64,000 nt of DNA from CAZCTC01 sp964501335 (GTDB taxonomy: Bacteria; Chloroflexota; Anaerolineae; B4-G1; SLSP01): positions 72,193 to 136,192 of the forward strand of contig CAZCTC010000015.1 of assembly GCA_964501335.1 (NCBI GenBank), in the 5' to 3' direction. This document shows, piece after piece, positions 35,405 to 43,315 of this stretch. The position numbers and the translations under genes were made by a program. Position 1 is the first letter of the stretch. The number at the start of each line of letters is the position of its first letter. Below the pieces are notes generated by a model that did no database searches, was not told the DNA's origin, and saw only the letters and a program-made list of their open reading frames with translations.

Positions 35405-37162
35405 TTATTCTCCTACCAGGGCATTCCAGGGGCCGTGCAGTCCTTCTTCGGTCACGCCATAATAGATGCGCATGGTGCTTTCGCTGATGCGCTGGACCAG
35501 ATCGAAGCGGACCAGATTGCCGTGTTCCCGGCGTTTCCAGAGGCCCAGATCGCCCATCCAGCGGACCTGACCGGCATTGACTGGATTGCCTTCGCATTCT
35601 TCGATGGCGTAATGCCAGAGGCGGCGGGCGGAACGGCGGGTCACGTTGGTGACCAGACTGCCGTTGCGCAGGTCGCGCATGGTGTAATAGCGGGTGCCGT
35701 TGCGGACTTCGACCGCGGTGATTTCTACGCCGGTGCGCGGCGGAGCGATTTGCGGAACCGTCAGGGAGCCGTTGGCGTTGACCGGCGGCGGCGGCGGCGG
35801 TTCGGGGACTGTCCCGGAGGAAGGCTGGGGGGAATCCAGGCGCAGACCCTGGCGGACCAGTTCCACGATTTCATCGCGGACGGCCAGCGTGGTTTCTGCT
35901 TCGCTGCGCAAATAGATCTGGCTTTCATCGACCGCATAGGGCGGATCGATCCCGCGGGGCACCACCACGCGCATTACTTTGACGCCCTGGGTTTCTTGAA
36001 TATCGCTGCTGATGTTCAAGGCGGGCGTGATGCGGCCCTGGAGTTCGCTTTGCAGCTGGGCCACCACGCGCGCGGGACTGGCGCCGATCCCTGTCGGGGG
36101 TTTGCGCGGATCATCGGGGATGCCGATGTAGAGCGTGCCGCCGTTGGTATTGGCAAAGGCGCAGACATCGGCCACGATGGCGTCCAGGAAGCCGCCGCGT
36201 TTGCTGTATTGGGCATGGAAGTCCTGGACAATATTGGGGCCTTCCTCGCGGGCGGCCTGGATGTAATCAAAGGGGTGGGGCGCTTCTGGCCGGTAAGGGC
36301 GGGTACGGGCGAAATCCTGCCCCAGGAAGACTTCGCGTAGTGCTTCGAAGGTCAAATCGGGCAGCAGAATTTCGGCGACCCGGTCGCCGACCCCAAGGTT
36401 TTTGGTATTCGTCGTGTCGCGGGTCAGGCGATGGCTGTCAGATCCCTGGATGCAGTGCATGCGCCGGGGATATTCGGGTTTCGAGCCGTCGAAGAACCGT
36501 GCCGTCGTCTTCCCTTTTTTCTCCATGTCGGTCACTTCCAATGCATGGAGATGCGAATCCTGGGTGTAGGCGATGCGGGTTTGGCCGCCGAAGCTGAGTC
36601 CCTGGAGGGCGACGCCGTGGCTGGAATTGGCGTGGGCTGCGATCACAATCCCGCCGGCCTCGTCGATCAGACGATAGGCCGTGAGTACATCGGTGGTCGC
36701 GCCCAGTTCGGTCGAGCCGTCGTCGAGTTTTTCCGGGGGCACATTGAGTTCGCGGAGCAGAAATTCCAGCTCGCGCACGGTGGTATCGGGATTAAAGATG
36801 CCGATAATATGAAATCCGAGGGTGGCTGTGAATTCCAACCCGGGAAGGATCAGCAATTCTTCATGCAGCCGGCGATATTCTTTAAGGCGTCGGTCTTCTT
36901 CCGGCGTCAGCCGTCCCAGACGTTCCAGTAATTCCAGATCGTCGATTTCTTCCATCATCCGGCGGTAGCCCGAGACCGTGTTGTGATCGGTGAAGGCCAG
37001 GGCATCGAGCCCTTTGCGTTCCGCTTCGCGCAGCACGTCGAGATAGCTTACATTGGCCTGCTGGAAATCGGAAGAAGCCGGTGTATGGATATGGAGATCG
37101 AATTTATACCATTGTCGTTCCTGCGGTGATTGTGGTTTTTTGCCACGTCGTTTGCGTGTCAT
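35405..37162 (-). CDS. PHP phosphoesterase fused to an AlbA_2 (Schlafen-like) domain
   Basis: A 585-residue fusion. The N-terminal PHP domain (about 18-285) keeps the metal-site pattern: H24-x-H26 in DLHIHTPAS, D59-H60 in AFTDHN, Glu in LPGLEF, His in AAHANSSHG and D-x-H in GSDSHRL. A middle segment (about 300-440) matches the AlbA_2 putative nucleic-acid-binding family: ESxxLDxK is not retained, but IVADVCAFANTNGGTLYIGIPDD and MRVVVPRGIDPPYAVDESQIYLR are clear. After a proline-rich linker (PEPPPPPPV) comes a beta-rich C-terminal region (about 490-585) I do not recognise. It is probably a phosphoesterase or nuclease guided by a nucleic-acid-binding module; substrate unknown. The response regulator and lon lie upstream on the same strand. 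Confidence 0.85.
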   Translation of the reverse strand: MTRKRRGKKPQSPQERQWYKFDLHIHTPASSDFQQANVSYLDVLREAERKGLDALAFTDHNTVSGYRRMMEEIDDLELLERLGRLTPEEDRRLKEYRRLHEELLILPGLEFTATLGFHIIGIFNPDTTVRELEFLLRELNVPPEKLDDGSTELGATTDVLTAYRLIDEAGGIVIAAHANSSHGVALQGLSFGGQTRIAYTQDSHLHALEVTDMEKKGKTTARFFDGSKPEYPRRMHCIQGSDSHRLTRDTTNTKNLGVGDRVAEILLPDLTFEALREVFLGQDFARTRPYRPEAPHPFDYIQAAREEGPNIVQDFHAQYSKRGGFLDAIVADVCAFANTNGGTLYIGIPDDPRKPPTGIGASPARVVAQLQSELQGRITPALNISSDIQETQGVKVMRVVVPRGIDPPYAVDESQIYLRSEAETTLAVRDEIVELVRQGLRLDSPQPSSGTVPEPPPPPPVNANGSLTVPQIAPPRTGVEITAVEVRNGTRYYTMRDLRNGSLVTNVTRRSARRLWHYAIEECEGNPVNAGQVRWMGDLGLWKRREHGNLVRFDLVQRISESTMRIYYGVTEEGLHGPWNALVGE

Positions 37163-37197
37163 GTTAATTCTCTATAGTCAAGGCTCCTGTTTCAAGC

Positions 37198-37554
37198 CTA
37201 TTTGATTAATTTGTGCAGCCGATTGATTAATTCGGCCGGACGGAAAGGTTTCATGATAAAGGCATCGGCGCCTTCTTTGAGGCATTCCTGTTCTTTATCC
37301 ATGCCTGAGGTCATCATAACCGGAATCGTCTTCAGATCCGGGTCGTTCTTGAGTTCGCGAAGCGCGGAACGGGAGTCGCCTCCCATGAGGTGGAGGTCCA
37401 GCAGGATCAAATTGGGTTGTTCCTGGCGGACCGTCCGGACAATATCTTCGGGACGGGAAACCGTTATGGCCTGATCCCCTTCCAGATCCAGGAGGGTGCT
37501 TAAGAGACCCAGCATGACTTGATCATCATCGGCAACTAGAACCTTGGCCATCAT
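37198..37554 (-). CDS. Single-domain response regulator (CheY-like receiver)
   Basis: A 118-residue receiver with no output domain. Acidic pocket DDD (residues 9-11), phospho-acceptor Asp in ILLDLHLMGG, Thr in MTSG and Lys in IMKPFRP are all present, so it should be phosphorylatable. No histidine kinase is nearby. Its ATGATG start overlaps the TGA stop of lon (37551-37553), which implies translational coupling. The PHP-AlbA gene follows after 35 nt. Confidence 0.92.
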   Translation of the reverse strand: MMAKVLVADDDQVMLGLLSTLLDLEGDQAITVSRPEDIVRTVRQEQPNLILLDLHLMGGDSRSALRELKNDPDLKTIPVMMTSGMDKEQECLKEGADAFIMKPFRPAELINRLHKLIK

Positions 37555-40037
37555 TGCTCCTTATGTAACTCAGCTGTTTCCAGGGCGGCGGCCAGGACTT
37601 CATCGATGCGGTGAACGGCGATGAATTGCAGGGCGCGCCGGACTTCTGGCGGGACCTCGTCGAGGTCTTTCTCATTTTCCCACGGCAAAATGACGGTTTT
37701 GATTTCTGCACGGTGGGCGGCCAGGACTTTCTCTTTGATGCCGCCGACGGGCAGGATCTGGCCGCGCAGGGTAATTTCGCCGGTCATGGCCAGGTCCGGG
37801 CGGACGCAGCGGCCGGTGAGCAGCGAGACCAACGAGGTGGCCAGCGTTACGCCGGCAGAGGGTCCGTCTTTGGGGACGGCGCCGGCCGGGACGTGGATGT
37901 GCAGGTCCGAATGGGCGAAGAAGTCTTCATTAATACCGAGCCGTCCGGCGTTAGCACGTACATAGCTCAAGGCGGCCTGCGCCGATTCTTTCATCACCTC
38001 ACCCAGCTTTCCGGTGATGGTGATGCCTTTGCTGCCGGGCATCTGAGTGGCTTCGATGAACATCACTTCGCCGCCGGTGGGGGTCCAGGCGAGGCCGGTG
38101 GCGACGCCGGGCGTGACCGTGCGTTGGGCGGATTCGGAGAAGAACTGTCGTTTGCCCAGGTATTTGACGATGACGGCGGGGGTGATGTTGGCCCGGCGGT
38201 TTTTGCGTTTGCCTTCGGCGATTTCGGTGGCGATTTTGCGGCAGACCTGACCGATTTCCCGTTCCAGGTTACGAACGCCGGCTTCGCGGGTATATTCATT
38301 GATGATACGCAGGACGGCGCTATCGGTGAAATGGATTTCGTTGTTGCGCAGCCGGTTTTCCCGGATCTGGCGGGGGATGAGGTAGTTGCGGGCGATGTAG
38401 AGTTTTTCCATTTCGGTGTAGCCCGAGAGGGATAGCACCTCCATGCGGTCGAGCAGGGGGGCCGGGATCGGATCGAGCCAGTTGGCGGTCGTAATGAAGA
38501 GCACCTCGGAGAGGTCGAAGGGGACATCCAGGTAGTGGTCGCGGAACTCGCGGTTCTGTTCGGGATCGAGCACTTCCAGCAGTGCTGCGGCCGGGTCACC
38601 CTGGAAATCGGTGCGCAGTTTGTCGATTTCATCGAGCATGAAGACGGGATTTTTCACGCCGACGCGGCGCATGGCCTGAGCGATGCGCCCGGGGAGGGCG
38701 CCGATGTAGGTGCGGCGGTGGCCGCGGATTTCGGCTTCATCCCGTACGCCGCCCAACGATTGGCGGATGAATTTGCGGCCGAGCGCCCGGGCGATCGAGC
38801 GGCCCAGCGAAGTCTTGCCGGTTCCGGGCGGCCCGACGAGGCAGAGGATGGCGCCTTCGCGTTCCAGGCGGAGGTAATCCGCGGGGGCATCCCCTTCTGT
38901 GGAGAGCGGGCGTTCCTGTTTGAGGCGCCGGACGGCCAGATATTCCAGAATGCGTTGTTTGATCTTTTCCAGATCGTAGTGATCTTCGTTGAGCACCTTG
39001 CGGGCATGGGCAATATCGAGGTTGTCTTCGGTGCGGTTGTGCCAGGGCAGCGAGACCAGCCAGTCGAGATAGGTGCGGATGACGCCGTATTCGGCCGAGG
39101 CGATGGGGATTTTGGACAGGCGGTCGAGTTCGCGGCGGGCCTCTTTTTCTGCTTCTTCGGGAAGTCCGGCGGTTTCGATCTTGCGACGGAACTCATCCAC
39201 ATCGGTCTGTTGTTCCGTGCTTTCCCCCAGTTCTTTGCGGATCGCTTCCATTTGCTGGCGCAGGAAATAGTCCCGTTGGGCCTTTTCCATTTCGGTCTGG
39301 GCTTCGCTCTGAATTTTGTGGCCGATCTCAGCGACTTCGATTTCGTGATTGATAAGGCTGAGAATCACCCGCAATTTTTGGGTGGCGCTATCCATTTCCA
39401 GCAGGCGCTGCATCTGTTCCAGTTCAATGCGCATGTGGGTGGCGAGGGTGTAAGCCAGCTGCAAGGGGCCTTCGGCATTGAGCACCATCAAAGTCAGATC
39501 CTGAGGCATGGCAGGCGTTAATTCAGAGAGGTGATTGAAGCCGTCGACGACGCTGCGTTGCAGCGCTTCCAGCTGGACACCTTCTTCGACATGTTCGGTT
39601 TGAGGACTGACGATCCCTTTCAGATAGGGGTCCGTTGAGGTGAAGCGTTCCACGCGTACCCGTACCAGGCCCTGGAGCATCAAAGTGACAGTATTATCAG
39701 GGACTTTAAAGATACGGTGGACCATGACGACGGTCCCGATGCGATAGACATCCTCGATGCCGGGTTCTTCCTGATCGGGGTTTTTACCGGCGACGACCAC
39801 CATGAGGCGGTTGCCGCCCACAACCTCATCAATCAGGCGCAGCGAACGAGCACGGCCGACGCGGATCGGCACGACGGTTTGCGGGAGGACCAGCATATTG
39901 CGCAAGGGAAGAATGGGCAATTCAGTCGGAAGTGGTAATTCCGGGGTAGGGAAGGCGGGGTCGATTGTTTGTTCGCCATCGCTCCATTCTTCTTGCAGAT
40001 CTTCAAGTCGAGCAAAGGGTGAGAAGAGAGAACTCAT
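37551..40037 (-). CDS. lon: ATP-dependent Lon protease (LonA)
   Basis: An 828-residue classical Lon that degrades misfolded and regulatory proteins in the cytoplasm. The N-terminal LON domain (about 38-240) begins LPILPLRNMLVLPQTVVPIRVG. A coiled region (EAQTEMEKAQRDYFLRQQ) follows, then AAA+ with Walker A GPPGTGKTSLGRSIA and Walker B PVFMLDEIDKL. The protease domain has catalytic Ser727 in PKDGPSAGVT and Lys770 in VGGIKEKV, 43 residues apart as in E. coli Lon. First gene of a cluster with the response regulator, PHP-AlbA and mogA. Confidence 0.97.
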   Translation of the reverse strand: MSSLFSPFARLEDLQEEWSDGEQTIDPAFPTPELPLPTELPILPLRNMLVLPQTVVPIRVGRARSLRLIDEVVGGNRLMVVVAGKNPDQEEPGIEDVYRIGTVVMVHRIFKVPDNTVTLMLQGLVRVRVERFTSTDPYLKGIVSPQTEHVEEGVQLEALQRSVVDGFNHLSELTPAMPQDLTLMVLNAEGPLQLAYTLATHMRIELEQMQRLLEMDSATQKLRVILSLINHEIEVAEIGHKIQSEAQTEMEKAQRDYFLRQQMEAIRKELGESTEQQTDVDEFRRKIETAGLPEEAEKEARRELDRLSKIPIASAEYGVIRTYLDWLVSLPWHNRTEDNLDIAHARKVLNEDHYDLEKIKQRILEYLAVRRLKQERPLSTEGDAPADYLRLEREGAILCLVGPPGTGKTSLGRSIARALGRKFIRQSLGGVRDEAEIRGHRRTYIGALPGRIAQAMRRVGVKNPVFMLDEIDKLRTDFQGDPAAALLEVLDPEQNREFRDHYLDVPFDLSEVLFITTANWLDPIPAPLLDRMEVLSLSGYTEMEKLYIARNYLIPRQIRENRLRNNEIHFTDSAVLRIINEYTREAGVRNLEREIGQVCRKIATEIAEGKRKNRRANITPAVIVKYLGKRQFFSESAQRTVTPGVATGLAWTPTGGEVMFIEATQMPGSKGITITGKLGEVMKESAQAALSYVRANAGRLGINEDFFAHSDLHIHVPAGAVPKDGPSAGVTLATSLVSLLTGRCVRPDLAMTGEITLRGQILPVGGIKEKVLAAHRAEIKTVILPWENEKDLDEVPPEVRRALQFIAVHRIDEVLAAALETAELHKEQ

Positions 40038-40469
40038 GCATACTCCATCTATATAACATCGTTAGCCCCTACATTGTACCACAAATTGCCAGAGGGGCAT
40101 TTTGTTAAGGTTTTTAGTGTTTTATTTATATTTTCTCGCCGTCTGGTGGGTCTACAGGGAACCGTGGTCGCCAAATAAAATTGCCAAAGGGCGCTTTTTA
40201 ATTCCCCCTTGCCCCCCTTTCCCCCGAGGGAAAGGGGGGATAACTAAGCATTTTGGGCGCGCTGCAAAGCAGCGCGCCCAAAATGCAGTTAATATTCCCC
40301 TCCTTTTCGCCCGCTTGCGGGATGCTACGCAAAGGGGGGGAAGGGGGGATATGAGGGGGAGAAAAAACATTTTTGGCACGCTTTTTTGCGAGAAAAATTT
40401 GTCTACGGTTAACTGTAGTCCTACCCGCCGTCTTCGGCGGCGAAAAAATATAGATACCGGTATAAACAC
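40038..40469. repeat. Gene-free spacer holding second copy of the C-rich repeat, with nested hairpin
   Basis: About 40155-40430 repeats the 34675-34855 element: ACCGTGGTCGCCAAATAA at one end, GGGGATATGAGGGGGAGAA and GGCACGCTTTTTTGCGAGAA at the other. In the middle sits extra sequence with a strong hairpin, GCATTTTGGGCGCGCTGC and its exact complement (40248-40284). No gene is seen. A CCGCCGTCTTCGGCGG hairpin follows at 40427-40442. Confidence 0.75.
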
Positions 40470-40497
40470 TTGTCTCCTTTAGAGGCTAAGGTAGAAT
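40470..40497 (+). promoter_or_regulatory. Promoter of the DegV gene
   Basis: TTGTCT (40470-40475), 16-nt spacer, TAGAAT (40492-40497), 40 nt before ATG 40538. Confidence 0.5.
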
Positions 40498-40537
40498 GCA
40501 CCTATTGTTCTTTTTTTAGTTGGTAAGGAGTGAAATC

Positions 40538-41392
40538 ATGGATCGTCGTATTGTTATAGTAACCGATAGCACGGCGAATTTGCCGCCTGAATTGGTTAAA
40601 CAGTTTGATATTCCGATCATTCCCTTGAATATTCATTGGGGGGGACAGGACTATCTGGATGGCGTAACCTTGAATTCTGATGAATTTTATCAATGGTTGG
40701 GAAATCGTCCGGAAACTCCGACCACTTCACAGCCTTCCGTCGGTCGGTTTATTGAATTTTTCAAGGAGGTGGCGGCCCGTTATCGTCCGGAGGTGATTAT
40801 CGGGATTTTCATTTCCAGTAAGATGAGCGGTACGTTTTCTTCGGCCTTGCAGGCTCGCGCCGAGTTGCCCCAGTTAAAGATCGAATTGATCGATTCGCAC
40901 AATGTGTCGATGGGGTTGGGGTTTCAGGTTCTGGCCGGGGTGCGGGCGGTCCAGGCCGGGATGAGCCTGCCGACCGTCACGGCGCGGATTGAGGATGTGC
41001 GATCTCGAATTCAGCTTTTGTTTATGGTCGATACGCTGGATTATCTCCATCGCGGTGGGCGGATTGGCGGAGCAGCCCATTTTGTCGGCACGATGCTCAA
41101 CCTGAAGCCGTTGCTTTCTGTGGTGGATGGGCGGATCAATTCGGTGGATAAGGTGCGCGGACGTAACCGATCTTTGCAGCGGTTGATGGATCTGGCGGCG
41201 GAACGGGCCGGGGGAAAACCCGTTAAGGAAGTGGGTATTTTTGAGTCGGGGAAGTATGAAAATGTCGAATGGGTTTGGGCGCAGGTGCAGGAGCGATTGC
41301 ATCCCGAGTACATCTATCGGACGCTGTTGACGCCGGTGGTGGGGACTCATGCCGGACCGGGAGTGGTCGGTCTGGTTTTTCCGGGAGAGTAA
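40538..41392 (+). CDS. DegV family fatty-acid-binding protein
   Basis: A 284-residue DegV fold. Hallmarks are VTDSTANLPPEL at the N-terminus, PLNIHWGG, TSQPSVGRF (lipid carboxylate/phosphate-binding Ser region), FISSKMSGTFSSA and the closing HAGPGVVGLVF with its conserved His-x-Gly-Pro-Gly. Family members bind fatty acids and some act as FakB partners of a fatty-acid kinase FakA. No fakA gene is seen here, so the kinase partner must be elsewhere if present. ATG 40538 follows AAGGAG; the GTG at 40520 has no site. Confidence 0.93.
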   Translation: MDRRIVIVTDSTANLPPELVKQFDIPIIPLNIHWGGQDYLDGVTLNSDEFYQWLGNRPETPTTSQPSVGRFIEFFKEVAARYRPEVIIGIFISSKMSGTFSSALQARAELPQLKIELIDSHNVSMGLGFQVLAGVRAVQAGMSLPTVTARIEDVRSRIQLLFMVDTLDYLHRGGRIGGAAHFVGTMLNLKPLLSVVDGRINSVDKVRGRNRSLQRLMDLAAERAGGKPVKEVGIFESGKYENVEWVWAQVQERLHPEYIYRTLLTPVVGTHAGPGVVGLVFPGE

Positions 41393-41429
41393 ATTTTTTT
41401 ATTTTTCAGGGCGGTTTGTAGCTATAATC

Positions 41430-41467
41430 ATATTTTCGCGCGCCCTTTAAGGGCGCGCGAAAATATA
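41430..41467 (+). terminator. Terminator-like hairpin after the DegV gene
   Basis: ATATTTTCGCGCGCCC, loop TTTAA, and its complement. The ATATTTTCG start is like the MITE core stem, but the conserved arms are missing, so it is either a remnant or convergent. Confidence 0.5.
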
Positions 41468-41497
41468 AACCCCTTCAAGCGCTAAATTTGGCATTTG

Positions 41498-41506
41498 TGG
41501 TATAAT
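41498..41506 (+). promoter_or_regulatory. Extended -10 promoter of the phosphorylase
   Basis: TGG-TATAAT, 47 nt before ATG 41554, identical to the box at 27927. Confidence 0.5.
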
Positions 41507-41553
41507 TTTCCCGTTTGGGACGATCCTGAACCTTCCAGCTAAGAGGTAGCAGC

Positions 41554-42858
41554 ATGCGTATCGTTGAAATCATCGAAAAGAAACGTGACGGCAAGTCATT
41601 GACTTCTGAAGAAATCCACTTCTTCATTGACGGTTACACAACCGGTGCAATCCCCGATTATCAGGCTGCGGCCTTGTTGATGGCGATTGCCATTCGAGGG
41701 ATGGATGATCGCGAGACGGGTGATTTTACGCTGGCGATGGCCGCTTCCGGCGAGGTATTGGATTTAAAGGATGTTGCTCCCTTTGTGGTAGACAAGCATT
41801 CTACCGGCGGCGTCGGTGACAAAGTCACGCTGGTCGTTGCTCCGACGGTGGCGGCCTGCGGGCTGCCGGTCGGGAAGATGTCGGGCCGGGGTCTCGGTTT
41901 CTCCGGCGGGACGCTGGATAAGCTGGAATCCATTCCCGGGTTCCGGTCCAATCTCACCGTGGAAGAATTCAAGGCACAGCTGGCGCGGATTTCCCTGGTG
42001 TTGACCGGGCAGTCGGCCAATCTGGCTCCGGCCGACGGCAAGCTCTATGCTTTGCGGGATGTGACCGGGACGGTGCCCAGCCTGCCTTTGATTGTCAGTT
42101 CGGTGATGAGCAAAAAGATCGCGGCCGGGGCGGATGCCATCGTGTTGGATGTCAAAACCGGCAGCGGTGCTTTTATGAAGACCATCGATGAGGCGCAGCG
42201 CCTGGCTGAAGGGATGGTGCGGATCGGGCAGCAAGTGGGACGCCGGGTGACGGCGCTGATTTCCGATATGAACCAGCCTTTGGGATGGGCGGTCGGGAAT
42301 GCGCTGGAAGTGCGGGAAGCGATTGCCGTGCTGCATGAGAGCGGGCCGGCGGATTTCCGCGAACACTGTTTGGTGGTGGCCGGCGAGATGCTCTATCTCG
42401 GCGGGCAGGCCGATTCCCCGGCGACGGGGGCCGAGATGGCTGCTCAGGTTATCGCTTCGGGCGAGGCCTGGCGTAAATTCTGCCAGATGATTGAAGCTCA
42501 GGGTGGCGATCTGCATTATGTGGAAGATCCCGGCAAGTTGCCGGTGGCTCAGATTATCGAGCCGGTGCCGGCTCCGTGCAGCGGAGTGCTGGCCCGGGTC
42601 CAGACCGACGAGATCGGCATGGCCGTGGTTGGTTTGGGCGGTGGTCGGGAAAAGAAGGGCGATCCGGTGGATTATGCCGTCGGATTGATGATGCACTATA
42701 AAGTGGGCGATCGGGTGGAAAAGGGTGTGCCGATCTTTACCGTGCATGCCAATGATCCGGAGCGTAAAGAGGTTGCGGTGCGCCGCGTGTTGGCGGCGTT
42801 GACGTTTGAAGATCAACCGGTGGATCCGCTTCCGCTTTTCTATAAGCGGGTGGTGTAG
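41554..42858 (+). CDS. pdp: Pyrimidine-nucleoside / thymidine phosphorylase
   Basis: A 434-residue enzyme that splits pyrimidine nucleosides with phosphate to base plus (deoxy)ribose-1-phosphate for salvage. The VDKHSTGGVGDKV phosphate loop, GKMSGRGLGFSGGTLDKLE, QSANLAPADGKLYALRDVTGTV, IVSSVMSKKIAAG and VLDVKTGSGAFMKT are all intact, with the C-terminal HANDPER...A....P domain. Single gene with a recurring -10 box; the next gene (secG) has its own promoter. Broad-specificity Pdp versus strict DeoA cannot be told by eye. Confidence 0.96.
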   Translation: MRIVEIIEKKRDGKSLTSEEIHFFIDGYTTGAIPDYQAAALLMAIAIRGMDDRETGDFTLAMAASGEVLDLKDVAPFVVDKHSTGGVGDKVTLVVAPTVAACGLPVGKMSGRGLGFSGGTLDKLESIPGFRSNLTVEEFKAQLARISLVLTGQSANLAPADGKLYALRDVTGTVPSLPLIVSSVMSKKIAAGADAIVLDVKTGSGAFMKTIDEAQRLAEGMVRIGQQVGRRVTALISDMNQPLGWAVGNALEVREAIAVLHESGPADFREHCLVVAGEMLYLGGQADSPATGAEMAAQVIASGEAWRKFCQMIEAQGGDLHYVEDPGKLPVAQIIEPVPAPCSGVLARVQTDEIGMAVVGLGGGREKKGDPVDYAVGLMMHYKVGDRVEKGVPIFTVHANDPERKEVAVRRVLAALTFEDQPVDPLPLFYKRVV

Positions 42859-42946
42859 GGTCTGTAAATTAAAAAGCCCCGAATTTTCAGGGGAAAACGC
42901 TGTAAAAGTCGGAAAGTGATTTTTTACGACCCCTTAACGGCAACGG

Positions 42947-42974
42947 TTGTTATTTTCCAGGAGCATGTTATGAT
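42947..42974 (+). promoter_or_regulatory. Promoter upstream of secG, with short structured leader
   Basis: TTGTTA (42947-42952), 16 nt, TGT-TATGAT (extended -10; box 42969-42974). A CCGCGC/GCGCGG hairpin (42977-43010) lies in the leader before the GGAGG site of secG. Confidence 0.5.
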
Positions 42975-43035
42975 TGCCGCGCCGTGTCCGGCTGCTGGTC
43001 GGGAGCGCGGATAGTTTTGTGTAATGGAGGAATGA

Positions 43036-43260
43036 ATGCAGACTTACCTTTCGATCGTGCAGATTATCTTGGCTCTTGCGTTGACTGGCCTGATTCTGCT
43101 GGAAGTCCGCAGCGGTGGACTGGGCGGGGCTTTCGGTGGGGTTCAGACGGGGTTGATTCGTAAACGCCGCGGCACGGAACTGTTGATTTTTCAGTTGACT
43201 GTGGGGACTTCGGTTGCGTTCTTTGTGGTCTCCATGTTGACCGTCCTGGCGAGCGGCTGA
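43036..43260 (+). CDS. secG: Protein translocase subunit SecG
   Basis: A 74-residue two-helix membrane protein of the SecYEG channel. First helix YLSIVQIILALALTGLILLEV, then the Gly-rich loop SGGLGGAFGGVQTGLIRKRRG with the conserved FGG-type turn, then LLIFQLTVGTSVAFFVVSMLTVL. Typical length. It stands 55 nt before a peptide-binding protein gene and probably shares its transcript. Confidence 0.93.
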   Translation: MQTYLSIVQIILALALTGLILLEVRSGGLGGAFGGVQTGLIRKRRGTELLIFQLTVGTSVAFFVVSMLTVLASG

Positions 43261-43315
43261 TTCGCGGATTATTTCAGAGCCGGGTTAAATAAAGCACCTG
43301 GCTCTTAAATCCACT

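Noticed and set aside
34886..36340. A 484-codon plus-strand frame over mogA and the PHP gene
   Set aside because: It spans two real minus-strand genes with clear motifs and is Gly/Ala/Asp-rich without domains.
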